Assembly (NCBI GenBank): GCA_013372875.1
Contig: JABXIW010000094.1
Location: 1-13,874, forward strand
DNA length: 13,874 nucleotides
Direction: 5' to 3'
Source of the DNA: Gammaproteobacteria bacterium
GTDB lineage: Bacteria; Pseudomonadota; Gammaproteobacteria; Enterobacterales; Kangiellaceae
The position numbers and the translations under genes are program-made. Below are positions 13,813 through 13,874 of the stretch, in pieces. A model generated the notes under the pieces. That model had not been told where the DNA came from. It saw only the letters and a list, made by a program, of their open reading frames with translations, and ran no database searches. Every line of letters starts with the position of its first letter. Position 1 is the first letter of the stretch.

Positions 13813-13836
13813 AAAGCCCTTGATAAATCAAGGGCT
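13813..13836 (-). terminator. Rho-independent terminator of tRNA-Ser
   Basis: AAGCCCTTGAT and ATCAAGGGCTT form an 11-bp perfect stem with a two-base centre (effectively a four-base loop), followed on the minus strand by TTTTC. It lies seven bases past the tRNA CCA end and separates tRNA transcription from the integrase. Confidence 0.85.
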
Positions 13837-13842
13837 TGAATG

Positions 13843-13874
13843 TGGCGGAGAGATAGGGATTTGAACCCTAGATA
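13843..13874 (-). tRNA. tRNA-Ser, 3' part only (cut by the window edge)
   Basis: Read on the minus strand, the last 32 bases give the T arm TAGGG-TTCAAAT-CCCTA, the acceptor strand TCTCTCC, discriminator G and encoded CCA. The acceptor sequence and G discriminator fit bacterial tRNA-Ser. The anticodon lies outside the window. The T-arm/acceptor end is a usual integrase target, so this probably contains one attachment site of the island. Confidence 0.8.
13843..13874. other. Probable attachment site of the island integrase
   Basis: The tRNA 3' end adjoins an integrase gene whose start is 79 bases away, the standard arrangement for islands inserted in tRNA genes. A matching direct repeat was not found elsewhere in the window, so the site limits cannot be drawn and the other copy must be outside. 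Confidence 0.5.

Noticed and set aside
1..13874. CRISPR array
   Set aside because: The only tandem repeats are the 8-bp units at 6901-6924, with no spacers and no cas genes.

Overview
The window is AT-rich accessory DNA of a gammaproteobacterium, most likely a Vibrio or relative. This is inferred from the E. coli-like Dgt protein, the tRNA-Ser end with encoded CCA, and the style of the integrase and AbiEi genes. It reads as part of a genomic island whose right edge is the 3' end of a tRNA-Ser gene (13843-13874, minus strand). No second copy of the tRNA end is visible, so the far end of the island must lie left of base 1.

Layout, left to right. Bases 1-48 are the last codons of a plus-strand gene. 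Bases 245-4606 (minus) hold a two-gene McrBC-type defence pair: a coiled-coil McrB-like AAA+ protein followed by a DUF2357/PD-(D/E)XK nuclease. Bases 4607-5284 have no intact gene but carry a decayed coding remnant. Bases 5285-5812 (minus) encode an AbiEi-type antitoxin whose AbiEii toxin is missing. Bases 5859-9736 (minus) form a compact mobility module: tyrosine integrase, a 166-base region packed with four inverted repeats (candidate oriT), a divergent MobV-like relaxase, and a KfrA-like DNA-binding coiled-coil protein with repeated sites upstream. Bases 9737-10309 are a long divergent intergenic region. Bases 10310-11776 (plus) encode a Dgt-type dGTP triphosphohydrolase, closed by a strong bidirectional terminator. 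Bases 11862-13763 (minus) are a tight three-gene operon: a second tyrosine integrase and two small unknown proteins, next to the tRNA-Ser end it probably uses as attachment site.

How the parts fit. The tRNA-proximal integrase probably installed the outer island. The integrase/oriT-like/relaxase/KfrA block looks like a separate integrative mobilizable element that could borrow a conjugation machine. The cargo is defence: a McrBC-like nuclease system, a dGTPase of the kind known to starve phages of dGTP, and the remains of an AbiE toxin-antitoxin pair. The most unusual parts are the relaxase plus structured oriT candidate, the coiled-coil McrB-like protein, and the island-borne dGTPase. Functional statements rest on motifs read by eye; no database search was run.
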